From Fluviicola sp. XM-24bin1 (GTDB lineage Bacteria > Bacteroidota > Bacteroidia > Flavobacteriales_D > Crocinitomicaceae), in NCBI GenBank assembly GCA_003149635.1, contig QCWI01000013.1, forward strand, positions 54,197-118,196: a stretch of DNA of 64,000 bases. Reading direction: 5' to 3'. A model generated the notes under the pieces. That model was given only the letters and a program-made list of their open reading frames with translations. It made no database searches and was not told the origin of the DNA. Position numbers and translations under genes: made by a program. Below are positions 33,165-39,952 of the stretch, in pieces (position 1 is the stretch's first letter; each line of letters starts with the position of its first letter).

Positions 33165-34526
33165 ATGAAGGTATATAATAACATTCTTGAAACCATCGGA
33201 GACACGCCATTGGTACGAATTAACCGCATCACGAAGGATGTCAAAGGGACAATTCTAGCCAAGGTAGAAACAACAAATCCTGGGAATTCCGTAAAGGATC
33301 GTATGGCATTGCAAATGATTGAAGATGCTGAGGCGGATGGTCGTTTAAAGCCTGGTGGAACTATTATCGAAGGAACTTCTGGTAATACAGGAATGGGATT
33401 GGCCTTGACGGCAATCATCAAAGGGTATCGTTTGATTTGTGTACTGAGCGATAAGCAGAGTAAGGAAAAAATGGACATTCTTCGCGCTGTAGGTGCCGAA
33501 GTTCATGTATGTCCCACGAATGTCGAACCTGATGATCCACGTTCGTATTACTCCGTTTCAAAACGATTGGCTACTGAGATTCCAAATTCTTGGTACGTGA
33601 ATCAGTACGACAATCCTTCCAATGCGAAGGCACATTACTTAACAACTGGCCCTGAGATTTGGGAACAAACCGAAGGGAAAATCACGCATTTCGTTGTTGG
33701 AGTTGGAACTGGAGGAACCATTTCCGGAGTTGGAAAATACCTGAAAGAAAAGAATCCAAACATCAAGATTTGGGGAATTGATACCTATGGTTCTGTGTTC
33801 AAGAAGTACCATGAGACGGGAATTTTTGACGAAAATGAAATCTATCCATACATCACTGAAGGAATTGGTGAAGATATTTTGCCGAAGAATGTTGATTTCA
33901 GTGTGATCGATAAGTTTGAGAAAGTAACGGATAAAGACGCTGCCGTATATCAACGTCGCCTTGCGAAAGAGGAAGGGATCTTTGTTGGAAACTCAGCGGG
34001 ATCAGCAATCAAAGGTGTGTTGCAACTTCAGGATGAGTTGAGCGATAACGACATCGTTGTGGTATTGTTCCACGATCACGGAAGTCGTTACGTAGGAAAG
34101 ATGTTCAACGACGATTGGATGCGCGATCGCGGATTCTTGGACGAAGAGATCAAGACAGCCGGAGCTTTGGTAGAAAAGCACGAAGACAAGCCATTGGTAA
34201 CAGTGTACGGAGAGCAATTGGTGTCTCACGCGATCGATAATATGCGTAAGTACTTTATCTCTCAGATTCCAGTGGTCAAAGACGGTAAGTTTGTTGGTTC
34301 TTTGGACGATTCTAAGGTTTATCAGTTGTTGATGGACGATCCATCACTACGCGATGCACCAGTATCTTCCATAATGCAGCCTGCATTCCCTGTGGTGAAA
34401 GCAGATGCTTCGTTGGAAGAACTTTCAAAGTTGATTAACAAGGACAACTCTGCGGTTTTGGTTGAATTGAAGGATGACCAATACCACATTGTTACGCGTC
34501 ACGACGTAATTTCTGCCATTTCATAA
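33165..34526 (+). CDS. Cystathionine beta-synthase
   Basis: The 453-residue protein has a fold-type II PLP core (1-~320) and a C-terminal Bateman module with two CBS motifs (~335-453: 'VSHAIDNMRKYFISQIPVVKDGKFVGSLDD', 'VSSIMQPAFPVVKADASLEELSKLINKDNSAVLVE'). The PLP lysine is K44 in 'NPGNSVKDRMA', and 'EGTSGNTGMGLAL' and 'VGVGTGGTISGVGKYLKE' bind substrate and cofactor phosphate. The N-terminal haem domain of the human enzyme is missing, as in bacterial and yeast forms. Condensation of serine and homocysteine is the expected reaction; the CBS domains may bind an adenosyl ligand. It is followed 1 bp later by a BtuF-like gene. Confidence 0.92.
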   Translation: MKVYNNILETIGDTPLVRINRITKDVKGTILAKVETTNPGNSVKDRMALQMIEDAEADGRLKPGGTIIEGTSGNTGMGLALTAIIKGYRLICVLSDKQSKEKMDILRAVGAEVHVCPTNVEPDDPRSYYSVSKRLATEIPNSWYVNQYDNPSNAKAHYLTTGPEIWEQTEGKITHFVVGVGTGGTISGVGKYLKEKNPNIKIWGIDTYGSVFKKYHETGIFDENEIYPYITEGIGEDILPKNVDFSVIDKFEKVTDKDAAVYQRRLAKEEGIFVGNSAGSAIKGVLQLQDELSDNDIVVVLFHDHGSRYVGKMFNDDWMRDRGFLDEEIKTAGALVEKHEDKPLVTVYGEQLVSHAIDNMRKYFISQIPVVKDGKFVGSLDDSKVYQLLMDDPSLRDAPVSSIMQPAFPVVKADASLEELSKLINKDNSAVLVELKDDQYHIVTRHDVISAIS

Positions 34527-34527
34527 G

Positions 34528-35319
34528 ATGATCTTTCAGGATCAAATGAATCGTGAAGTCCGGTTGGAGCAATCTCCGGAGCGCATCGTTTCATTAGTGC
34601 CTTCCCAAACGGAATTGTTGCATGCTCTCGGATTGGGAGAACGTGTGGTAGGCATCACCAAGTTTTGTCTGTATCCGGAGGATTGGTATCGGAACAAGCC
34701 TCGCGTTGGAGGAACAAAAACCGTGAACTTTCAGAAAGTCAAAGAGCTCGCTCCGGATTTGATCATTGGGAATAAAGAGGAGAACGAACGAAGTGATATC
34801 GAGGGCTTGGAAAGCGATTATCCGGTTTGGATGAGCGACATTTTCAATTTAGAGGATTCCCTAAAAATGATTCGTCAGGTTGGAGAGCTCACTAGGACTG
34901 CCAATCAAGCAGAACAACTAATCGCTGAGATTCAGAATGCTTTCAACGATTTGGATTTGTGGGTAGCGAAAAACATTCAAGAACCACTTTCTGTAGCTTA
35001 TTTCATTTGGAACGATCCTGGATATTGTGCAGGACAGAACACGTTTATTGATGCGATGTTGCAGCGCTGCGGACTTCAGAATTATATGAAAGAAGGGCGC
35101 TATCCTGAATTCGCCGAATCGGAAAAGCAACCGGATTTGATTTTTCTCAGTTCTGAACCTTTTCCATTCAAAGACAAACATATTCAAGGATATCAAACAC
35201 AATTTCCGGATGCCAAGGTGGTACTAGTGGACGGAGAAATGTTCTCGTGGTATGGATCGCGATTGACCCTGGCGCCGACTTACTTTAAATCCTTGTTAGA
35301 AGAGATTGCTACGAATTAA
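34528..35319 (+). CDS. BtuF-like helical-backbone metal receptor, no signal peptide
   Basis: The protein has 263 residues and the two-lobe pattern of class III periplasmic binding proteins: 'RIVSLVPSQTELLHALGLGERVVGITKFCLYPEDW' with cysteine, 'VGGTKTVNFQKVKELAPDLIIGNKEENERSDIEGL', and 'IRQVGELT', then 'SVAYFIWNDPGYCAGQNTFIDAMLQRCG'. This resembles BtuF (cobalamin) and haem/siderophore binding proteins. Unlike those it has neither signal peptide nor lipobox; it starts MIFQDQMNREVRL, so it appears cytoplasmic. It sits 1 bp after the cystathionine beta-synthase gene, so the two are probably coexpressed. Substrate unknown. Its end overlaps the convergent gene by 24 bp. Confidence 0.82.
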   Translation: MIFQDQMNREVRLEQSPERIVSLVPSQTELLHALGLGERVVGITKFCLYPEDWYRNKPRVGGTKTVNFQKVKELAPDLIIGNKEENERSDIEGLESDYPVWMSDIFNLEDSLKMIRQVGELTRTANQAEQLIAEIQNAFNDLDLWVAKNIQEPLSVAYFIWNDPGYCAGQNTFIDAMLQRCGLQNYMKEGRYPEFAESEKQPDLIFLSSEPFPFKDKHIQGYQTQFPDAKVVLVDGEMFSWYGSRLTLAPTYFKSLLEEIATN

Positions 35320-36612
35320 GAATTTGAGCAACTCATTGAGCGGCCATTTGTCCTCGTTCAATTCAATTTTCCCTTCAATACGATAGGTATCTCCTGAGGT
35401 CTCGGTCATTTTAATGTTCAAATCTTTGATTTCATTAACAAAGGAACTGATCGATTTGAATTCACTTGTAAATACGACAATGCCTCGAATAAGTGGATCA
35501 CCATCCAGCTTCAGTAAATACTTCGGAGATCCTGAAATCTCTGCTACAGATGCGTATTTTTCATCCTTCAAATTCACACCTTCCAACGATTGAATCGCAA
35601 TGGTTGTTGGATTGTGCTGAATGACCGAATACTTCATGGAATAGACGTCGTACGTCTTCTTGTTATTCGCCGAATCCGATGAAACTACCTCAAAATCTTT
35701 GAACAGAGAATCGACTTCAACCGGGGCTTCGAACTCAAATGTTCCGCACATATAAGGCAATCCCGCAACACTTGGCTCCGTAACAATGGTGGTCCCGAAG
35801 TAATTCAATGAGAATTGTTTGAGCTCTGGCAGTTCGATCCCAACTTTCTCTAATACCTTATGAATTTCTGTATTTAGGGCTTTCGGAAACCACTTGGAAT
35901 GGATGTGAAATCCACCTTTGTATTGCGCCAAATGATTATGGCTTACATCTGTGGCTGTTTTAAATTTTCCTTTGAATAAGAGTTGATTGTCCTGAATGGA
36001 TAAGCCAACGTCGGTTACTTCTGTATTTCCTTCTTGATACCACAAAGACATGATGGCATTTTCTTCAGGTGCAGGATGTTTCTTTGCGAATGAAGTTTCC
36101 TTTGAAAGCATTTTTTTAGCACGTTTCCGCAATTGATCTCTGGTGAGATTCCCTTCAATTTGCAGCAATACCAGTCCTACATCTTCTGTAGAAGCGATTG
36201 CTCCGTTGTCGCCTAGATATTTAGGTAAATTTCTGTTGAACACTTTCTTGTCCCACAGATTGAAAAGCATTCCTGATAATTGGACTTCGCCTTCATCCAA
36301 TCGAAAGAGAATGATATCCGAGTCAAACGAAATTCCGACGGGCTTCAACTTTCCTTTCTCTGTGGTCGGGATTTTGTTTTGCGTTAATTGCCTGAGATCT
36401 TCATCTTCACTGATCAAGAGCGAAGCCAATAATTCCCGTGAAAGAACCTTACCATCCAGTCGATACACGGTAGAGGCATTGTCAGGAATGTACGATGAAT
36501 TGTTGTTCTCAGATGCTTCAAAGCTGAACACAAGCACGGCATACACCAACCACATCGCAACGAATAACGCAATGATGGACAGTGCTTGACCTAGCTTTGA
36601 AAGTTTCTTCAC
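35296..36612 (-). CDS. Membrane-anchored protein of unknown function
   Basis: The 438-residue protein has one N-terminal transmembrane helix (about 9-32: 'ALSIIALFVAMWLVYAVLVFSF') and a long external part. The body starts 'YIPDNASTVYRLDGKVLSRELLASLLIS' and has repeated beta-rich segments ('LVLLQIEGNLTRDQLRKRAKKML', 'FSLNYFGTTIVTEPSVAGLPYMCGTFEFEAPVEV'). I do not recognise the family; the pattern of scattered strands and no cysteines is like DUF4836-type proteins, which is a guess. It is divergent from the acyltransferase at 36673. Confidence 0.78.
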   Translation of the reverse strand: MKKLSKLGQALSIIALFVAMWLVYAVLVFSFEASENNNSSYIPDNASTVYRLDGKVLSRELLASLLISEDEDLRQLTQNKIPTTEKGKLKPVGISFDSDIILFRLDEGEVQLSGMLFNLWDKKVFNRNLPKYLGDNGAIASTEDVGLVLLQIEGNLTRDQLRKRAKKMLSKETSFAKKHPAPEENAIMSLWYQEGNTEVTDVGLSIQDNQLLFKGKFKTATDVSHNHLAQYKGGFHIHSKWFPKALNTEIHKVLEKVGIELPELKQFSLNYFGTTIVTEPSVAGLPYMCGTFEFEAPVEVDSLFKDFEVVSSDSANNKKTYDVYSMKYSVIQHNPTTIAIQSLEGVNLKDEKYASVAEISGSPKYLLKLDGDPLIRGIVVFTSEFKSISSFVNEIKDLNIKMTETSGDTYRIEGKIELNEDKWPLNELLKFLIRSNLF

Positions 36613-36660
36613 GGCTTAAAAATAGGGATTTCGATTCGAGCTTGATTCCAATGGTTTCAA

Positions 36661-36668
36661 TACTTTTG
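36661..36668 (+). promoter_or_regulatory. TACTTTTG -7 box, 4 nt before ATG
   Basis: Exact TAnnTTTG box; the next four bases (TCGT) lead straight to the ATG at 36673. A TTG lies 16 bp upstream, slightly short. Predicts a leaderless mRNA. Confidence 0.55.
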
Positions 36669-36672
36669 TCGT

Positions 36673-37221
36673 ATGAGGAAATTCTATCGGTTTTTGTTGC
36701 GAATGATGGGGTGGAAAATTGACGAAACCACCCCCGAGAATATTAAACAATGCGTGATTGTTGTTGGCCCTCATACTTCTAACTGGGATTTCATCATTGG
36801 AAAGTTGGCTTTCAAATATTACGGTGTGAAAGTGAAGTTCCTTATCAAGAAAGAAGCATTCTTTTTTCCTTTCGGTTACCTACTTAAATGGATGGGGGGA
36901 ATTCCCGTTGATCGTAAGAAAAACAATAACTTAACGGATTACGCAGTTCAACTTTTCCAAGAGCACGAAGTTCTGTTTCTAACCTTCACACCAGAGGGAA
37001 CGCGCAGCTACAGTCCGAATTGGAAGAAAGGATTTTATTACATCGCCCAAAAAGCGAATGTTCCCATTTACATTGCCTACATCGATTACGAAAACAAGAT
37101 TGGTGGATTTCACAGCGTCTTGGAGCCGAGCGGGGATCTAGAAGCCGACATCATGCATATCAAACGCATTTTATCGAAATACAAAGGGAAAGTACCGGAA
37201 AATGGAATTCGGGAAGAGTAA
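36673..37221 (+). CDS. PlsC-type 1-acylglycerol-3-phosphate acyltransferase family protein
   Basis: This 182-residue protein has the acyltransferase motifs: 'VGPHTSNWDFIIGK' (H-x4-D, catalytic dyad), 'GGIPVDRKK' and 'LTFTPEGTRSYSPNWKKGFYYIA', with the E-G-T-R substrate site. It is shorter than E. coli PlsC (245) and lacks its N-terminal membrane helices, as in several Bacteroidota homologues. It should add an acyl chain to lysophosphatidate or to a related lipid. Substrate is not certain. Confidence 0.88.
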   Translation: MRKFYRFLLRMMGWKIDETTPENIKQCVIVVGPHTSNWDFIIGKLAFKYYGVKVKFLIKKEAFFFPFGYLLKWMGGIPVDRKKNNNLTDYAVQLFQEHEVLFLTFTPEGTRSYSPNWKKGFYYIAQKANVPIYIAYIDYENKIGGFHSVLEPSGDLEADIMHIKRILSKYKGKVPENGIREE

Positions 37222-37407
37222 TTACTTTTTGATTGATCCGGTCTTTTTATCGTACCCGTAAGGACAATGTTTGCAGCCAGATTTGCAGCAATAACCGCGC
37301 TTGAGGTGGTATTTCTCCGTAAAGACAATGAATCCTTCAGGACTCATGTAATAATCTTCCTCCTCCAGTTTCGATCGCTTCGAAAAACCACTCATGTCAT
37401 CACTCAT
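37222..37407 (-). CDS. DUF5522-type small cysteine-rich protein
   Basis: The track ORF starts far upstream at 37647, but only the last 61 residues make sense: from the ATG at 37407 (MSDDMSGFSKR) to 'YCCKSGCKHCPYGYDKKTG'. This C-C-x3-C-x2-C-P-Y-G-Y motif is the DUF5522 signature and suggests metal (zinc or iron-sulfur) binding. The start is supported by an exact TAATTTTG box ending 5 nt before it. The stop abuts the acyltransferase stop. The function of the family is unknown to me. Confidence 0.78.
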   Translation of the reverse strand: MSDDMSGFSKRSKLEEEDYYMSPEGFIVFTEKYHLKRGYCCKSGCKHCPYGYDKKTGSIKK

Positions 37408-37435
37408 AAAAGCAAAATTAAGTGATATTTGCCAC
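37408..37435. promoter_or_regulatory. Two back-to-back -7 boxes in 28 bp
   Basis: Minus-strand box TAATTTTG (37413-37420) is 5 nt from the ATG at 37407. Plus-strand box GATATTTG (37424-37431, seven of eight) is 4 nt from the ATG at 37436. Only 3 bp separate the boxes, so each -33 region lies inside the other gene. Confidence 0.55.
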
Positions 37436-38374
37436 ATGACCGATTTGTTCGATACCTCGCTTTCGTCTCTGAGTCGAATTGCTGATCCTGTTTTGGAGAT
37501 GCATAACGTTAATCTTGTCATAAAGCGCGATGACCTCATCGATCCAGATGTCTCTGGGAACAAATGGCGCAAGCTCAAATACAATGTGTTGCAATGTGAG
37601 CAATACAAGAACGAGGGGATCTTGACATTTGGTGGGGCGTATTCCAATCACTTGGTAGCAACGGCAGCAGCGTGTTACAAAGCAGGATTGAAATCCGTCG
37701 GAGTGGTTCGCGGTGAAGAATTAACTCCAGAAAGCAATGATACTTTGAGGCGTTGTAAGGATTTAGGGATGCATTTGCATTTCGTTTCGCGTGAGGAGTA
37801 TCATTTACGCGATGAGCGCTATTATCACGAAGAGTTACTGGCTGGGTTTCCGAATTTGCATGTAGTGCCCGAAGGTGGAGCGAATTATTGGGGAATGATA
37901 GGCTGTCAGGAGTTGATTGGAGAAATTCAACAGCCCTTTGATCGAATAGTTGTTGCTCAAGGAACGACTACTACAAGTTGCGGAATCCTTTTGGGATTAT
38001 CTGAACATCAGAAGTTAACCGCTGTTCCCGCATTGAAAGGATTCGATAGCTTCACTGAAATGCACTCGCGTTTCGGAAAGTCAGGCATTGATACTGAAAC
38101 GATCGAGCAACTATTGGAGAAAACGGAAATTTTAGACGCATTCCACTTTGGAGGATACGCAAAGTACGATGAGGTGCTAATCGATTTTATGCGGATGTTT
38201 CACAAAAGCCATGGGGTTCAATTGGATCATGTGTACACGGGGAAGGCCATGTTTGCGCTTTGGGAACAGATCAAACTAGGTCGATACGATGGTGAAAGCA
38301 TTGTGTTTCTGCATACGGGAGGTTTGCAGGGGATTGCTGGCTTGGAGGAAAGAATGGGAGAGAAATTGTATTGA
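37436..38374 (+). CDS. PLP enzyme, ACC deaminase / D-cysteine desulfhydrase family
   Basis: Starting at the ATG at 37436 (MTDLFDTSLSSLSRIADP) gives 312 residues; the track start at 37394 lies within the divergent gene. PLP lysine is in 'DVSGNKWRKLKYNV', with 'TFGGAYSNHLVATAAAC' as the cofactor/substrate loop and 'VVAQGTTTTSCGILLGL' as the phosphate loop. This matches the fold-type II ACC deaminase/DcyD group. True ACC deaminase needs specific Tyr and Lys residues that I cannot confirm, so D-cysteine desulfhydrase or a related lyase is equally likely. It is divergent from the DUF5522 gene across 28 bp. Confidence 0.86.
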   Translation: MTDLFDTSLSSLSRIADPVLEMHNVNLVIKRDDLIDPDVSGNKWRKLKYNVLQCEQYKNEGILTFGGAYSNHLVATAAACYKAGLKSVGVVRGEELTPESNDTLRRCKDLGMHLHFVSREEYHLRDERYYHEELLAGFPNLHVVPEGGANYWGMIGCQELIGEIQQPFDRIVVAQGTTTTSCGILLGLSEHQKLTAVPALKGFDSFTEMHSRFGKSGIDTETIEQLLEKTEILDAFHFGGYAKYDEVLIDFMRMFHKSHGVQLDHVYTGKAMFALWEQIKLGRYDGESIVFLHTGGLQGIAGLEERMGEKLY

Positions 38375-38528
38375 AAAAGTTGGGCGCGATTGAGTTAAAT
38401 TCTACAGAATAATTTCATCAATCAACGCATTTCTACAATTAGAGAATTAACAAAAGAACTATATAACTAAATGGTTATAAAGGAATATTGATTTATTTAG
38501 GAATTCCAAATTTTCTTCCTTATCCGCT

Positions 38529-39392
38529 TTAGTCAACTCCTTCCATCAATCTAACCGCTTCTTTCGCGGCTTTCACATCATGCACCCTCAAAATCGAAGC
38601 TCCTTTCATCAAGCCAACTGTATTCAATACCGTTGTGCCATTCAGAGATTCTTCGGGAGTAATATTCAACTTCTTATAAATCATGGATTTACGGGAAACG
38701 CCTGCTAAAATCGGAGCTCCGAGAAAATGGAAGCAATCCAAGTGATGCAACAAACGGTGGTTATCTTCTAGAGTTTTCGCAAATCCAAAGCCCGGATCAA
38801 GGATGGTATCTTTTACCCCTTCATTTCTCAACAATTCCATTTTTGCAGAGAAATATCCTGCCATTTCCGCGAAGATGTTTTCGTAACTCGTTAAATCTGC
38901 CATGGTTTGTGGGGTTCCGCACATGTGCATCAAAATATACGGCGCGTTGTACTTCGCTGCGATCATTGGTAACCGAGCATCCTGCTGGAAACCACTTATG
39001 TCATTAATGATTCCAGCGCCCAATTTCAAGGCTTCCTCCGCAACTTCGGATCGAAATGTGTCAATAGAAATCACAACTTCCGGATGCTCTTTGGAAATAA
39101 GCTCAATCGCCGGAGAAATTCGGTCAATTTCCACTTGAATTGAAATGTCGTCAGCACCCGGTCGAGAAGAGTAACCACCCACGTCTAAAATGTCGGCTCC
39201 AGACAATAACATATCATTAACACGCTCGCGTAGAGCATCCTGTGAATTCACTGTACTGCCCTGATAGAAGGAATCCGGCGTTATATTTACGATTCCCATG
39301 ACTTTCGGAATGCGCAAATCAAGCAGTTTGCCACGCACAGTTATGCTGGATTTACTACGAAAAATTGTATCTTCAACACCTAATTTTTGCAT
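38529..39392 (-). CDS. folP: Dihydropteroate synthase
   Basis: The protein has 287 residues. Motifs: 'PKVMGIVNITPDSFYQGS' (pterin site), 'GADILDVGGYSSRPGAD' (loop 2, sulfonamide-related region), 'VISIDTFRSEVAEEAL', 'GIINDISGFQQDA', 'LDPGFGFAKTLEDN' and 'GVSRKSMI'. It joins p-aminobenzoate to dihydropterin pyrophosphate in folate synthesis. The start codon lies only 10 bp from that of the divergent DUF1599 gene. A 154-bp gap (38375-38528) after the PLP enzyme contains nothing beyond an AT-rich short hairpin (TATAAC/GTTATA). Confidence 0.96.
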   Translation of the reverse strand: MQKLGVEDTIFRSKSSITVRGKLLDLRIPKVMGIVNITPDSFYQGSTVNSQDALRERVNDMLLSGADILDVGGYSSRPGADDISIQVEIDRISPAIELISKEHPEVVISIDTFRSEVAEEALKLGAGIINDISGFQQDARLPMIAAKYNAPYILMHMCGTPQTMADLTSYENIFAEMAGYFSAKMELLRNEGVKDTILDPGFGFAKTLEDNHRLLHHLDCFHFLGAPILAGVSRKSMIYKKLNITPEESLNGTTVLNTVGLMKGASILRVHDVKAAKEAVRLMEGVD

Positions 39393-39434
39393 ACGTCAAT
39401 TCATGAGTAATACGAACACCGAATACGCAAATGT
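39381..39434. promoter_or_regulatory. Overlapping divergent promoters of folP and DUF1599 genes
   Basis: The plus-strand TAATTTTTG (39381-39389, one base longer than TAnnTTTG) lies inside the folP start and 13 nt before the ATG at 39403. The minus-strand TACATTTG (39427-39434, exact) lies inside the DUF1599 gene, 34 nt before the folP ATG at 39392. The two genes therefore carry each other's promoters. Confidence 0.5.
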
Positions 39435-39951
39435 AATCAATGTTTGTCGAGATATTTTCACAAAGAAAACAAAGGACTACGGCACGGCTTGGAGGATTTT
39501 ACGTCCAAGTTCACTAACCGACCAATTGTTTATCAAAGCACAACGCATCCGAACCATTCAGGAAACGGGTGAAAACAAAGTGGGCGAGAATATCGAAGAT
39601 GAGTTCGTAGCAATCGTGAATTACTGCATAATGGCCATCATTCAGTTGCGTGAAGAGGACTTGGAAGAATTGGAGCTTCCGGCCGATCAAGCTACTGCGT
39701 TGTATGATAAATACGCTCAAGAAGCGACTGAGTTGATGCAAAAGAAGAATCACGATTACGGAGAAGCATGGCGCGATATGCGCGTTAGCTCGCTCACCGA
39801 TTTGATTCTACAGAAAATCTACCGCGTCAAACAAATTGAAGACAACGACGGAGAGACAATCATCAGCGAAGGAATTGACGCCAACTATTTCGACATGCTG
39901 AATTACTCCGTTTTTGCTTTGATTCACATGCACGTCGGACAAACTGCTTAG
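39403..39951 (+). CDS. DUF1599 protein (two repeats)
   Basis: The ATG at 39403 (MSNTNTEYANVINVCRDIF) is used; the track start at 39298 lies inside folP. The 182-residue product has two copies of the DUF1599 unit: 'CRDIFTKKTKDYGTAWRILRPSSLTDQLFIKAQRIRTIQE' and 'ATELMQKKNHDYGEAWRDMRVSSLTDLILQKIYRVKQIED'. Each carries K-x-x-D-Y-G-x-A-W, so it is an all-alpha duplicated domain; some relatives resemble MazG-like nucleotide hydrolases. It is the first gene of the DUF1599-DoxX-tpiA-prmA operon, and the next start follows one base after its stop. Confidence 0.88.
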   Translation: MSNTNTEYANVINVCRDIFTKKTKDYGTAWRILRPSSLTDQLFIKAQRIRTIQETGENKVGENIEDEFVAIVNYCIMAIIQLREEDLEELELPADQATALYDKYAQEATELMQKKNHDYGEAWRDMRVSSLTDLILQKIYRVKQIEDNDGETIISEGIDANYFDMLNYSVFALIHMHVGQTA

Positions 39952-39952
39952 T

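Noticed and set aside
38375-38528. Terminator or small RNA between the PLP enzyme and folP
   Set aside because: Only a 6-bp AT hairpin without a T run was found.
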